A DNA stretch of 64,000 nucleotides from Sipunculus nudus (taxonomy: Eukaryota > Annelida > Sipuncula > Golfingiida > Sipunculidae), in NCBI GenBank assembly GCA_026874595.1, contig CM049307.1:74810643-74874642 (forward strand), given 5' to 3'. The first letter of the stretch is position 1; the number at the start of each line of letters is the position of its first letter. Positions 14,101-24,593 of the stretch are shown here, in pieces. The notes under the pieces are model-generated. The model was not told where the DNA came from, did not search any database, and saw nothing but the letters and a program-made list of their open reading frames with translations. The position numbers and the translations under genes were made by a program.

Positions 14101-17100
14101 TGAACCTCTGCCTGGTTATACAGATTTTATATTCCGTGCCGTATTCTTGTTTGCTACTGATTTGTCATTATATTATCGAAAAAAATATTCTGCTGATCCA
14201 TTTCAAGTCACTGTATATTTTAATTCTAAAAGTATTATTTTGAAATCTTAATTTTTGATGAAAATTCCATTTTCTGGAATTACTCGGAAGATTCAACTCA
14301 TTTTCATACCGGTTACTTCGGTATTATCATCGTCTCATCGTACGTTGACATCGCTCCATGTCACAATATGCTGGTGCGTTTGAAAACATCGCTGGTCAAC
14401 TAAATATCAAAGTAACTGAAGTTACCTTGTCGAGATACGCACGTATAGGAAACATGACGCTTGAAAACGAGTGATTTTAAGGTAAAATTAAAGTGGCCAG
14501 TCCGGGTGAGCAAGTTTTTTACCTGAAGAAAGTTTCCGTGTGGAGCATGGAGAGCCATTTTGTCAAGGCAGTGTTCGCGCAAGGCACGCTGGGACGAAAT
14601 AGGTGGCTATTCTATTTACCACCCACCGCGTACAGCCGTTCAAAATATTCTTAGCAGAATACCAGGGCGTTTCAACACATGGCGGCACTCAAACTTGATT
14701 TTAAAACGATCGTCTGCCATTGTGTGACTCTTTACGATGTCAGCTTTTTATTCATTTTACGTTTTAAACAAATAATCATTGCTAAATAATGCCGCAAATG
14801 GGTTAAAGTAGGCTTTTATTTCAATTTTGCTTGACCATTCCCAACGAAGTGGGCCGCTGTGTGTAACAGCAGGGTTGATGTAAACGTATTATTTGGTGAC
14901 AATTACCAAGATTTTATAACAAGTTATATATCACACGAAAACTAATCAGCAATATTTAATTTATAAATAATAAATAATCGTAAATAATACATTTACACAC
15001 GGCGCCCATGCATGCTAAGAACAGCCTTCGAAAGTTGCAATGTTATCGCCCACGCGCCGGCCCAAAACGATGTCTGTCAGGAAGATATTCAGGAAACCCT
15101 TCTAGTATAAACCGCACAGTGCTTTCAGGAAATCAACCTGATTTCAAGATTTTGAATTTCTTGATTAAACCGCGGTTTTAAGTGGAGATTTTACGGTACT
15201 GTCAATGTCTTCCATTGACAGAGCTCTCTGTCATAGATGAAATTATGGACTTGCTTGTCTCGAGGCAGAAATTCAGCAAACATACAGGGAGATTCACCAG
15301 TTTTTCTGAGTTCAAATGGGAAATATTTCAGCCAGGGGAGGTCTCATTACAAAGTAAACAAACAGATTGACACTTTGGTCAGTTTATCAGAAAACATGTG
15401 TTAATATAAAGCAGTCAGACATTTTCAGAAATGAAGAAATCACTTTTTTCTCCATAAAAAGGTTTACTGCAGCTTTGGATATCTGCCAGAAATCCTTGCA
15501 GGAATCCTAACAGGAGCAGAACTGCCTCTTATATAGAAACAGTCAGTAAATTGGACTTCATGTTTGTCCTTTGTCATAAACACCCAAGTTGAACACTTGG
15601 TTGAGAGAGTGCCCAAACAATCTATTCCATGAGATTAGCAGTGGTAGCCTTGAGATATGTAAAAAATATTTGGTCTGTTAAGTACCAATACAACTATAAA
15701 GAAACAGATCTTAAATTATCCCTGTGCTGTTTGCTGTTATGAAATGGGTCAGTTTTAACAAATTGTCTCAGAAAATGGCGGATGGAGATGATTGAGGGAA
15801 ACATAACTTATAATGTAAATAACTAGAAAAATGTGGTATCTGTGTTAATTGTGCAAAATCAACCAGTTTGAACCAATGTAAATCACTCCACAAGAGTAGA
15901 TTAACTTTGAGTTTCATATGCTATGACTATGTTGCTATGGTTATGTGATAATTTATTATTTATGTATAATTGGCATATATTACTGTAATCTTGTGTTGGG
16001 ACAGCTCTGTGTCACTTTGGGTGGGTTTGTTGAGACAGGTTTTCCATGGGCTGAGTTCACCAGCTGGATACACAGGCATATAGTTTCGATATATGGTGCA
16101 CGATAGATCCCGAAATTTCAATATAATTCTTTAGACTTTATGGGAAGAAACAGAAAGGACCCACTTTAGAACACACTTGGCAACATTCCTGACAGTTCAA
16201 GACCAAAAATGACATGTCTGAGGCATGGCCACTGAGGAGTTTTGGGACAAAGGTTGTGGCACCACCTTCAGTTTTAATGTAGATGTTTCGCTGTTCTGTG
16301 TTCATAGAATGTGAGGAGAAGAGAAGGACAGCCTTGGTAGCGGTGGTTCTGCAGCTCATCCTATCTGTCATAGGCTTCTCCGTCTCACTGCGGGCTTACG
16401 TATACAGCTCTAACATCCAGGCGGGGTCCTTCTGGTCTCAAGTCGGGGTAAGTCACAAAGCAAAAATTTAACTTAAACAACTGTAACTGCACCACAGTGG
16501 CCATCCATCCTGTTGCAATGGTATTGCTCAACTTAGCCAATGGTCATGAGATTAGGCTTTGAGTTAGGAATAAACTTGAAAGACAAAGTGAACATACAAA
16601 CACAGTGTATAAATCCCATGTCTATGGTGACTGTAATCATTTCCTGTGCTTCACACAACTTACCCATCAATCACATAATCTGTTGAAGATATTCTTGTAA
16701 GCAGTCATACAGGGGATGTACAGTATGCTGCAGGAGATCTTATAGAATCTTTTCACTCATGGTGGGTGTTGTGAAACTGCAAGCAAACATAAATAGTGGT
16801 CAGCCTGGCTTATTCTAAGTGATGCAGAACTTGTTTGTGGGGGAGGCATTATAAATAACAAAACAATTATTTTTATAAGCTATGACAAGACATATTATGG
16901 TATATCCGCAGCCCGTTTGTTCTTCCATTAACTTTTAGTGTGGCTGTGATAAATTAACAGGACTTGGATGGATTTTAACCAAACTCACATTAACTACTAA
17001 CCAATATATTATCTAAACCAAGTTTGATTATGGGCAAAATGCTCACATATTTAATGAGGTTAGAGGTCATTAGGTTACTTTGTGATGTCGCCACGACAAC

Positions 17101-20100
17101 TTTTGAGGAATATGATGGATTTTGATAAAACTCAACAGAAATATTAATCAATACAGTATCTTGCATAAGTTAGTTTTCCAGCATAATCCATGAATATTTA
17201 ATGAGGTCAGAGGTCACCATACTTTGGTGGCACCTTGATGGATTACCAAAAATCTGATGAATCTTTAATAACCAGTACAGTTTCTCACCTGAGTTACATT
17301 CTCAGCAAAATTCATGCATGTTTAATGAGGTCATAGGTCACAAGATATGTGACAGGTATGTTATGCACCATTGTGATGCTCTTGTTAGCACAATTTTGAC
17401 CATGCATGTGGTGCCACTCTCCATAGACTCTCTTATGTCAGAGGGGCAAAAGTTGCACTTGGTCCCAAAGTCAAACAGAGACGAACAAAACATAAGTTGT
17501 ATGGGAAACGTGTTCATGGATAATGACCTCTATGAATATTTATAAGACCTGTGACCTGCATGACTGTGAGAATAGGTAAAGGGTTGTGTTTGATAAGTTG
17601 ATATAAAGACACTGGTGTTAATGAAAGAATTTATTGCAACATTATTTATTTCAGTTTAAAATTACTTGTTTTTCACCACTTCGAAAATGTTATCTGCTGC
17701 TGTGATATAATTCTCCTTTATCAGGTTCAAAATTTGACATTGATTGCCATTTGTATCTTATTTTTAGGTATTCCTAGGTGCCTTGTTCCTTTTGGTAGGA
17801 GTATGTCTGAGACGTGACGGCAAGGCATGGGTAAGTGTGCACCGCAGGAGTGGCCCAGTTTTATTTTATCCAAGGGATATTGATGCTATAACTTTGACAA
17901 TTTTTCTTAATTATTAAATTTCTTAATTTTGTTTTCAGTAGTTTGGTACTTTTTTCAGCCTTTTATTTATATATCTATATTTATTTCTTTTGTAAATCAG
18001 GCAACTGTAGGTTGGATAAAATGATTACTGAAGTACACTTAGCCTGTTTTGATATTTCACTCAGTATACCTGAAAAAATATTGAAAAAAAAGTGTACAAA
18101 ACCATCACAGTTAGTATTTTGTGAGACAAAAAGGAATCCATTGCTACATAATAAGATATTATATTCTGGTATCAAATTCAAATTTTGTGTAAGTGGTGTA
18201 GTTGAAACATGCATGTTCAGGAAATGGATTGTTAACTTTACATTTAATTCTTGTCCTTTTTGCTTATAATCCAACCCTTTTATATTTTAATATTTTTATT
18301 CTTTTGTTAGGGGATTATTCTTGACGTACTTATGCCATGCAGTATTTGTCTTTCAGATGGTTGCAGGGTTTATATTCAACAGCATAAGCATTCTACTTAC
18401 GTTTATTGCCACCATTGTGGATGCTGTTCAAGCTGGGCACATATCAGTAAGGATTTTGCATTGACAGTTAATAATATTGTGATAATTTCTATTCAGAATT
18501 GTTTATTATTGTTATTAAATGTTTGTTACAGTCATCATCACAGGGCTTGACATTAACGGTTAACCCCTTGCCCGGTTAAAGTAAAGTTTCCAGAAAATGG
18601 TGTTAGGGCAACCAAAAGTGGGCTCTTACTTGCCCAACTGGGCAAGCAGGTCCAACAAAAGCCATTACCCAAAAGTCTGAATCTTAACTATTCTTCAGTT
18701 AGCCATTTTTTTTCATAGAGGACTGAAATCATGTTGATCATACCTCTTTTATCTGTATAGATAATAAAGAGAATTATAATTAACAAATAAACATTTTAAC
18801 TAAAGTATTATCTAACATGCAATAAAACACTGTCAGGTGGAACACCTGTTATGTTTGTTTTGCCAATAGGGGTCAGCACTTCCCTATCAGACAGTTTGAG
18901 ACCTTGAGTGTCGCTTTCTCTTTTCAGAACACAGATTTCTCTGGCTGTAGGCATGCTGACAAGGCTGGTGCAGTCTACTGCAGCCCAAATTCAGTTGTGT
19001 CATCTCCACTTGATCTGACATGCAAGTTATCATACGCAGCGGACACCTGCTACTGCTGCCACCTGTACAGAAATCACCACTGTGGTATACATTTTAGGTA
19101 GGTCACGATACAGAAATCCCCACTGCGGTATCAACTTCAGGTAGGTCACAGTACAGAAATCCCCACTGCGGTATACACTTCAGATAGGTCACAATACAGA
19201 AATCACCACTGAGGTATACACTTCAATAGGTCACGATACAGAAATCACCACTGTGGTATACACTTCAGTTAGGTCACGATACAGAAATCACCAATGTGGT
19301 TTTCACTTCAGGTAGCTCATGATAGAGTTTCATAATTGAAACTTTGCAAATATAGTAATTATTTTGGCAACACTAAGAATGATAATATATTTATAGGTAC
19401 ATGTATTGGTCTTGAATGTAAAGTGCTTGAATTTAAATTGTATTTCAAGGCCTTGAAAGTCTTTTAAAGTCCAATTTTTATCATTTCTTTATTTTCAGTT
19501 CCTGCTCTAAGCATTCTTTTAGAATCTGGGCATTCATAAAGTTTTGCATTTGGTTTTACCCACTTCATTGTGATCCTGTCATCAGATCAGTTAGATAATT
19601 AATTTTAATAAGGTCATAAAAACTGGTAAAACTTGACCTTGAAAGTCCTTGACAAAATTTTCTGAAGGTTAGGTGAACTTTGTATAACATATCTTGTTCT
19701 TTGTAATACTACATCATTAAAGGGGCCTATTCACATACCAGGTATGTTAAATGTACATAAAGTAGAGTGCTTTCTCCGTAAAACATTAAATATCTGCCAG
19801 TATTCCATTCTAAAACCATTCTAAATCCTATGATTAAGTTTAAATAAGCCTGCACTGGGCACTATTAGTGGCACAAAACATGAACAGAGCACACACCATC
19901 TGGTGGTAGTACCAAACAACTTCACACATTAACCTTTTTCCTTGTTGAGAGTTAACACACATGAGCAAAGTAGGACCTCTAGTCACTCAGTCCTATTATG
20001 GTGAACAGATACATGTCAGGGGCGGATCCAGGATTTAGGAAAAGAGGGGGGGGGGGGTCCAACCCAGGAGGACTAATGAATACCCTAAAAAATGGTCCCC

Positions 20101-23009
20101 AGGTCGGAAAGGGGGGTCCAGGCTGCAAAATTTTGTCTTAAGCCCTTAAAAAAAACGTTGTATCTGATGAAAAAGGGGGGGGTCCGGACCCCCCTGGATC
20201 CACTTCTGCATGTGAACTATTAACTCACACACAGAACCATAACAACTTATTAAACTGGGTAACTGGAGATAGTTTGTTTGTTGTGATGGTTTTGGATAGA
20301 AAATTTTGTATAACATCAAAATGATCTAATTCATAAGATAATACATATATATTGCTAATATTTATGTACCATTAACCAATTTATTTTTAGTTTATCAACA
20401 CAGCCGTCCAAATACGAAGGTGTATCATCTTGCGATGAGGTGGAGCAGGCATTACAGTCACTGCTCTGGGCGTCCATGGCTTTCAATCTGCTGGCCTTTC
20501 TGCTAACCATTATCAGTGTCGGCGTAGTGTCAGCTTACAAGACTGCGGTCTGTGTAAGGGCACTTATCACTTGTTTCACAGAACTTATCATTGTTTATTT
20601 GTGGAAAATTATTGTATGATTAATAATCATGAAAGGTTAAAGTCCAACTTTTACAGTGAAAAACATGGTGAAACATATGTCAGAAATATTTCATTTCAAC
20701 ATGATATTTTCAAATATTTACTATAAAATATGTTTATTACTACTAAATTATGTTTTACTATTACTGCAATATCTACTACTTCAGCTACTCAAGTGAGTGA
20801 ATATATTCATGACCATAATGATATTAACAATTTGCTATTAATAATAATAATAATTATTATAATAATAATATTTGATGATATTATTATTATTATTATTATT
20901 TATAACATTTATCAGTTATTATTATAATGACAGAAATAATGATAAATATGGTGTTATTTTTATTATTATTACTGTTATTATTACATCTGTTTGCAGCACG
21001 TACATCCGGTGAGTCCTGGTATTGTGCTGAGTCAGAACTCCATCAACACCAGCATGATGCCATCTGGTATGGTCATCTACCAGCAGCAGCAACAGGCTGT
21101 TGGCTTCTATCCTCAGCCAATCAGACCCCCAGGTTAGTGGTCACATGATATCAAAATATTTCCTGAACCAATCCTTGACCAATCAGAATCCAGTAATAAA
21201 AAGCACATGACTTGAACTTTCCATGCTATGAATATTACTCATTCAATTACATTTTCAGGTCTATGGTCACATGACAAATTACAAAAATAACTATCTGTAT
21301 ATGAACAACACTATCTAGCCCTGTTGTGGCCCAACATAGCATAGCTGAGGCATATACCCCTAATATTTCTGTAAGGTGCACTTGTGCTACTCATAGAATG
21401 TGTCTTGTGAACTAGTTTGCCCAGTCAGGGGTGTCAGGAACAAGCTCATGAATTTATGACATAATGAAGCCACTTAGAAATAAAAACACTATATTAATAG
21501 ATACAAAGTTACAATTCTTTATTTAATTAATATAGAACTGTTTAGATCTTATTTGTTCTTGTATGTAAACAAGAGTTATCTACAAACTTGTAGAATACCT
21601 TGCACTTGCCTAATACAGTTCAGTATTTAACCTTAGCAATTCACCTACCTTTTGTAGAGAATTTATGTGATTTCTGGCTTACTTTGCATTATTAAACTGT
21701 AGGTAATACCTGTTCAGAAAAGTTCTGATATTGCCTCTCAGACACATGTACACGCTTGTTTCTCTACAAGCTGTTAGTAAACATGATACATTCATCCATA
21801 CTGATAAATCACAAAACCTAGTAACCTAATTTTTTTATTGGATAAAGGTCACTAATTGAAAAACACCCTTTGCAAAACTCCAGTTCATCTGACTTGCCAT
21901 CAGATGGAGTTGTTGTATATGTTTGGGTGATTTTGTTGGGCCCCCCACATGTTATAATCACATAGATATGAACAAAATGAGTAGCCTGTGTGTAGTGGGA
22001 CCAGTGTTTTCTAGCCAGTTTTTATATAAAGGTTCACAGGACTATCTTTAGTTACTGGGTGTCATATATCGGAATAGGTCCCTTTAACTTTGCTTGATCA
22101 TAGTGACCTCATTGTACAAATTTACCTTTATATTTTTTCCCCAACTCTTCAAGCCTGCTCCATGACATATTGGCTGATGTGGAATACTAAAAGGTACATA
22201 AACATTTACAACAAAATGTATTATCTCATGCCATCAGTTCATTATGAAGATAAAACTTTCCCAGCAAAACTGTCCAGGCACACAGGCTTTATTACCTTTC
22301 TCACCCTCAAATTCACCCGTTTTATATGCTGTTATGGTTCTGTGTGTGAGTAAACACAGTCCATGTGTGTCTGTTTACCTTAACAAGACAGATGTTTGAT
22401 CTTGCACATGCACAACTACCCACAAGCAAGGAGTAATGTGAAAGAAGAAACACAGAAGGAATATCAGTTGGAAGCATGAAAAATCTTGATTTTTAAAATT
22501 GTTTATTATGGCCTTGAGGTGGTGTGCAATGTGTTGTTATTTTGCACCACTGAGTGCACAAGTTGCAAGCTTTTCCCCACTTATGTACCTGAGAAAGCAG
22601 ATGGTTAAAGAATGAAATATTGATAGATGCCATAATATTTTAAGGTAAAAAAAACAATATATTGTATATATTTAACATACCTGGTAAATAGATGGGTCCC
22701 TTTAAGGTATTGTCAGCTCACCAATAAAAATCATATGGAGTTGAATAAGTTAAATGTTACAGAGGAGGTACAGCAAATCAATCTTTAAAGTTCACTTGTC
22801 GCCATAGTTTTGATTTTGACATCACATATTCTAGAAAGAGCATTTTAATTTATTTACATGTATTTTGTATTTCAGCTTATGGTGAACACACGAGGAGCTC
22901 TCGGCACCCGCCACCATTGGAATGTTCGGCACCCCCGCCACCAGGCTACATCCCACCATACGAGTACTCTCCACCACCTGACGAGAGACCACCGCCGTAC
23001 GCGCCGTAA
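2419..23009 (+). CDS. TMEM255: TMEM255-family four-transmembrane protein, 8 coding exons
   Basis: Exons 2419-2455, 16308-16447, 17768-17830, 18357-18446, 18928-19097, 20391-20553, 20997-21132 and 22876-23009 join in phase to 930 nt, giving 309 residues. Hydrophobic segments lie near residues 20-44, 59-74, 80-104 and 190-215. The loop between segments 3 and 4 has cysteines at 116, 127, 141, 150, 152, 153, 161 and 180, including the CYCCHLY motif. The tail is Pro/Gln-rich, with PPGY (287-290) and PPPY (304-307) just before the C-terminus. Vertebrate TMEM255A/B (about 330-350 residues) share this four-span layout, a C-x-CC-x-LY motif, an LLWA start to the last span and an EKPPPY(A/S)P end. The family is thought to be an integral membrane protein of poorly known function; PPxY motifs are typical ligands of WW domains, for example in NEDD4-type ligases. 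I cannot say whether it is closer to A or B. The start ATG (2422) is inferred, and an untranslated first exon should lie upstream. Confidence 0.9.
4671..4716. repeat. (TA)n left of element B
   Basis: An alternating TA run inside element A that ends at the TGTC terminus of element B. A shorter run follows B at 5238-5253. Confidence 0.95.
4717..5237. mobile_element. TGTC element B, nested within A
   Basis: The ends are TGTCAGAGACGAGATT and its inverse AATCTCGTCTCTGACA. The terminal inverted repeats are ~128 bp with a handful of mismatches. The repeats and interior are built of units with CGCCTAGGCGAGATT, GATTTTAAA and GATTGCGATTGTGATC motifs. The element sits in a TA tract (4671-4716 left, 5238-5253 right) inside element A. 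It is 521 bp and non-coding. Confidence 0.8.
7151..7735 (-). mobile_element. Helitron-like repeat, class ATCCGCC, 5'-truncated
   Basis: In minus orientation it has the terminal hairpin GTATCCGCCAAAACAATGTT...GTGGATAC (7151-7180). The body is shared with the 44.5-45.7 kb copy: GGTGGTGCCACC sites, a CAGACAAACAGA-type string, and the phrase around TTCTCTGAGACTACTGGACC. The 5' hairpin seen in other copies is missing. Confidence 0.7.
9041..9083. repeat. (TA)n left of element C
   Basis: An uninterrupted alternating TA run ending directly at the TGTC terminus. Confidence 0.95.
9084..11107. mobile_element. TGTC element C, ~2.0 kb, in a (TA)n tract
   Basis: The ends are TGTCGAGGCCCAGATTAGAA and its inverse ending GGGCCTCGACA. 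Terminal inverted repeats run ~330-380 bp (9084-9410 and 10720-11107). They are made of units such as GCCCAGATTAAAATTTTGAT, CTGGGCC and CAGTTTAAAATC. The interior (~9411-10719) is AT-rich, has a long C run at 9829-9846 and no gene. TA runs flank it at 9041-9083 and 11108-11194. Confidence 0.82.
11108..11194. repeat. (TA)n right of element C
   Basis: About 87 bp of alternating TA starting directly at the GACA terminus, twice as long as the left-hand run. Confidence 0.95.
13215..13864. repeat. 650 bp inverted repeat, left arm
   Basis: This arm is the inverse of 14549-15198 with equal length; every stretch I compared was identical. Outer ends read TACCGTAAAATCTCCACTTA and its inverse. The arm is richer in CpG than its surroundings (for example GGGCCGGCGCGTGGGCG). 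It contains a good Kozak context at 13693 (CACAATGGCAGACG). Confidence 0.93.
13693..14251 (+). pseudogene. Possible gene fragment split across inverted-repeat arm and spacer
   Basis: ATG at 13693 opens [19 protein letters not shown] plus one base, up to a possible donor GTATTC at 13751. In the spacer, acceptor acttttttgcag (ending 14060) opens a frame in the matching phase. It reads [40 protein letters not shown] and KYSADPFQ before a stop at 14251. The peptide looks protein-like but I do not recognise it. A donor-like GTAAGG lies inside it at 14090. Downstream exons were not found, so it may be a captured or broken gene. The join is a hypothesis. Confidence 0.35.
14549..15198. repeat. 650 bp inverted repeat, right arm
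   Basis: This is the partner of 13215-13864. Its outer end is ...TGGAGATTTTACGGTA. The symmetrical TA at both outer borders could be a TA target duplication or simply part of the arms. Confidence 0.93.
16308..16447 (+). CDS. TMEM255: TMEM255 exon 2 (TM1)
   Basis: It lies between acceptor tgttcatag and donor GTAAGT. It encodes a basic stretch (CEEKRRT), then the first membrane span ([18 protein letters not shown]) and the start of the first loop, ending SFWSQVG. It enters with two bases and leaves in phase 0. Confidence 0.88.
16900..17345 (-). repeat. ~155 bp-period repeat related to the 42.4-43.2 kb block
   Basis: Repeated phrases such as TATTTAATGAGGTCAGAGGTCA and GGATTTTGATAAAACTCA recur about every 120-150 bp. 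They are the reverse complement of the phrases at 42450-43190 (TGACCTCATTAAATATGCATG). It lies in TMEM255 intron 2. Confidence 0.75.
17768..17830 (+). CDS. TMEM255: TMEM255 exon 3 (TM2)
   Basis: This 63 nt phase 0-0 exon has acceptor cttatttttag and donor GTAAGTG. It encodes [21 protein letters not shown], a short hydrophobic span followed by a basic cytosolic turn, as in the family. Confidence 0.88.
18357..18446 (+). CDS. TMEM255: TMEM255 exon 4 (TM3)
   Basis: This 90 nt phase 0-0 exon has acceptor gtctttcag and donor GTAAGG. It encodes the third span ([20 protein letters not shown]) followed by [10 protein letters not shown]. The acidic VD after the span parallels IVDGV in vertebrate TMEM255. 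Confidence 0.9.
18541..18670. repeat. Short dispersed-repeat-like segment
   Basis: The sequence GGGCTTGACATTAACGG, followed by paired TTGCCCGGTT and TTGCCCAACTGGGCAAGC, looks like a short interspersed element. It has only one copy here, so the call is weak. Confidence 0.3.
18928..19097 (+). CDS. TMEM255: TMEM255 exon 5 (cysteine-rich loop)
   Basis: Acceptor ctcttttcag; donor GTAGGTC at 19098. It encodes the extracytosolic loop with seven cysteines, including the DTCYCCHLY signature shared with vertebrate TMEM255. It ends with two bases of a split Ser codon completed by exon 6. The last ~30 bases and the donor are repeated several times downstream (19098-19330). Confidence 0.9.
19098..19330 (+). 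repeat. ~43 bp tandem repeat of the exon 5 / intron 5 junction
   Basis: Units of 42-43 bp repeat the last ~30 bases of exon 5 (TACAGAAATCACCACTGTGG...TTCAG) plus the donor region GTAGGTCACGA. Donor-like sites start at 19098, 19141, 19184 (ATAGGTC variant), ~19226, ~19268 and 19312. Only the first is used in the inferred protein. Confidence 0.88.
20017..20208. mobile_element. Small TIR element (GGATCCAGG type)
   Basis: The left end CAGGGGCGGATCCAGG and the right end CCTGGATCCACTTCTG are inverted copies with two or three differences. The interior has several G runs. It is ~190 bp, non-coding and located in TMEM255 intron 5. A longer degenerate copy may lie at 33769-34207. Confidence 0.7.
20391..20553 (+). 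CDS. TMEM255: TMEM255 exon 6 (TM4)
   Basis: Acceptor ttatttttag; donor GTAAGG. It encodes the end of the loop ([16 protein letters not shown]) and the fourth span ([20 protein letters not shown]), then SAYKTAVC. The Cys before LLWAS and the LLWA start of the span are family features. Confidence 0.92.
20840..20985. repeat. (ATT)n/(AAT)n simple repeat before exon 7
   Basis: AAT/ATT-rich stretches run up to the polypyrimidine tract of TMEM255 exon 7 (TTATTATTACATCTGTTTGCAG). Confidence 0.9.
20997..21132 (+). CDS. TMEM255: TMEM255 exon 7 (Pro/Gln-rich tail)
   Basis: Acceptor atctgtttgcag, preceded by ATT-rich simple sequence (20840-20985); donor GTTAGTG. It encodes 45 residues of low-complexity cytosolic tail with a Gln run ([12 protein letters not shown]) and PIRPP. 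It exits in phase 1 and completes an Ala codon with exon 8. Confidence 0.85.
21133..22875 (+). other. TMEM255 intron 7
   Basis: AT-rich sequence without coding signal. I see no clear mobile element in it. Confidence 0.6.
22876..23009 (+). CDS. TMEM255: TMEM255 exon 8 (PPxY tail, stop)
   Basis: Acceptor gtatttcag; stop TAA at 23007-23009. It encodes the proline-rich C-terminus with [16 protein letters not shown] and a final DERPPPYAP. The terminal PPPYAP matches the end of vertebrate TMEM255B as I recall it, which supports both the reading frame and the gene identity. Confidence 0.92.
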
Positions 23010-23570
23010 CAGTCATTGTGATACTCAATTAGTACATTCATAATTCATGTCTTTTTTGCATATCATCAAAATGTTACTTATACCTGCAAACTCATAAAAA
23101 CCATGGAGTGTAAGCTTGTGATATATTATTCCTAGCATGACTCTTTGTTCCAAAGGTTGTAAAATACAGTGAATAATGACAATTTTTTGTACAGTTGAAA
23201 CCTCTGTTATGTAGGCATCCTTGGGACTGGGCCAGAATGCCCACTCCTTAGAGGTGCTTACTATATAGAGGTGCCCCCTACGAGAGGGGTTTTCTGTTGG
23301 GTGTTTTTTTTTTAGCTGACAGATTTATTTTGTATCTTTATGTGGTGTGATCCGGTGTGATATTACATACTCAGCTTAATCATTCACTATTTTTAGGAAA
23401 TCTAAAACTGAAGATATTGTATATAATTTATTTTATTGAGTGAGAAAACCGTATAGACCTATACATTGTTGTAACTCATTTCGCACTATGTCATTATACT
23501 CATTATACAGAGCAATTATTGACATTGTTCTACTTTAGAACCAAGGAGAGCATGATTTCAGTGAAATGCT

Positions 23571-24345
23571 GACACTGAAGATTACCAACAGCTGTCAACA
23601 GCTGTGTGACATATCATATTATCACACAGATAACCACATTGTCAACAGCTGTATGACAGATATCACATTAACATGCAGTTTACAATGCTGTCAACAGCTG
23701 TATGACATATCATATTATCACACAGGGTTCCAAACTCTCAATACCTGTATGACAGATATCACTTTAACATGCAGATTACAATGATGTCAACAGCTGTGTG
23801 ACAGAAATCATATTATCACACAGTGTACCACATTGTCAACACCTGTATGACAGATATCACATTAACATGCAGTTTACAATGCTGTCAACAGCTGTGTGAC
23901 AGATATCATATTATCACACAGGGTTCCAAACTCTTAACACCCGTATGACAGATATCACATTAACATGCAGATGACAATGCTGTCAAGAGCTGTGTGACAG
24001 ATACCATGGTAACATGCAGATTACTACTCACTGTCAACAGCAATGTGACAGATGCCATGATAACATGCAGATTACCACACTGTCAACAGCTGTGTGACAG
24101 ATTTCAAATTAACATAAATATATTACCACATCGTCAACAGCTGTGTGACAAATATCATGTTTAAATGCAGATAACCACACCGTCAACAGCTATGTGACAG
24201 ATATCATTTTAAACTGCAGATTAATACACTGTCAACAGCTGTGAGACAGATATCATTTTTAAATGCAGATAACCATGCTGTAAACAGCCATGTGACAGAT
24301 GCCATGGTAACATGCAGATTACCACACTATCAGCTGCTGAAAATG
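23571..24345. repeat. ~49 bp minisatellite in the TMEM255 3' region
   Basis: About 15-16 divergent units share TGTCAACAGCTGTGTGACAG, ATATCA, TTAACATGCAGATTACCACA. Some alternate between a CACACAG and an AACATGCAG version, suggesting a higher-order dimer of ~98 bp. It falls between the TMEM255 stop and the first AATAAA, so it may be transcribed. Confidence 0.9.
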
Positions 24346-24587
24346 GGTATCCTGAGAACATGGCAGTGTGATATTGTCCACAGCTTTATCCCAGACACAC
24401 TTCTGACCCTGAATTTATTTCTGTGAATGGAATACTTTTTTTATATACATCCTGAGCATCAGATCCTGCAGAAACTTTTTGTTAAAGTATATTTATGTTC
24501 ATTTCTCCATAAATATTTTGTTTAGTGTCTTGTTATAGTTACAGGGTTTTTATTGCCAGGAGGAGAGTTTTCCTTTATGCTCAGCAG

Positions 24588-24593
24588 AATAAA
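24588..24593 (+). terminator. Candidate polyadenylation signal for TMEM255
   Basis: This is the first AATAAA I found after the stop codon. Using it would give a ~1.6 kb 3' UTR that includes the 49 bp minisatellite. Another AATAAA-like site lies near 25155. Which one is used cannot be told from sequence. Confidence 0.35.

Larger units (their letters stand above)
2456..16307 (+). other. TMEM255 intron 1 (~13.9 kb), mostly repeats
   Basis: The intron lies between exons 1 and 2. It contains the TGTC elements A, B and C, a Helitron-like relic (7151-7735), a C18-type run near 9829-9846, a CT-rich stretch (11950-11998), a G run (12079-12098) and the 650 bp inverted repeat. The parts at 2456-4176, 5717-7150, 7736-9040, 11195-13214 and 15199-16307 are AT-rich with no gene-like frames. 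Near 6783 there is a TTTTTAGCTCAGCTGA string, like the 3' hairpin end of the 57-60 kb family on the opposite strand. Confidence 0.6.

Noticed and set aside
2419-14251. Joining TMEM255 exon 1 to the spacer exon at 14061
   Set aside because: The phase fits, but the result ends at a stop after about 70 residues. Using the internal GTAAGG donor leaves a phase that does not fit TMEM255 exon 2. Direct joining to 16308 gives a proper four-span protein.
23571-24345. Regularly spaced repeats considered as a CRISPR-like array
   Set aside because: The whole 49 bp unit repeats with no unique spacers. The context is an animal gene 3' region.
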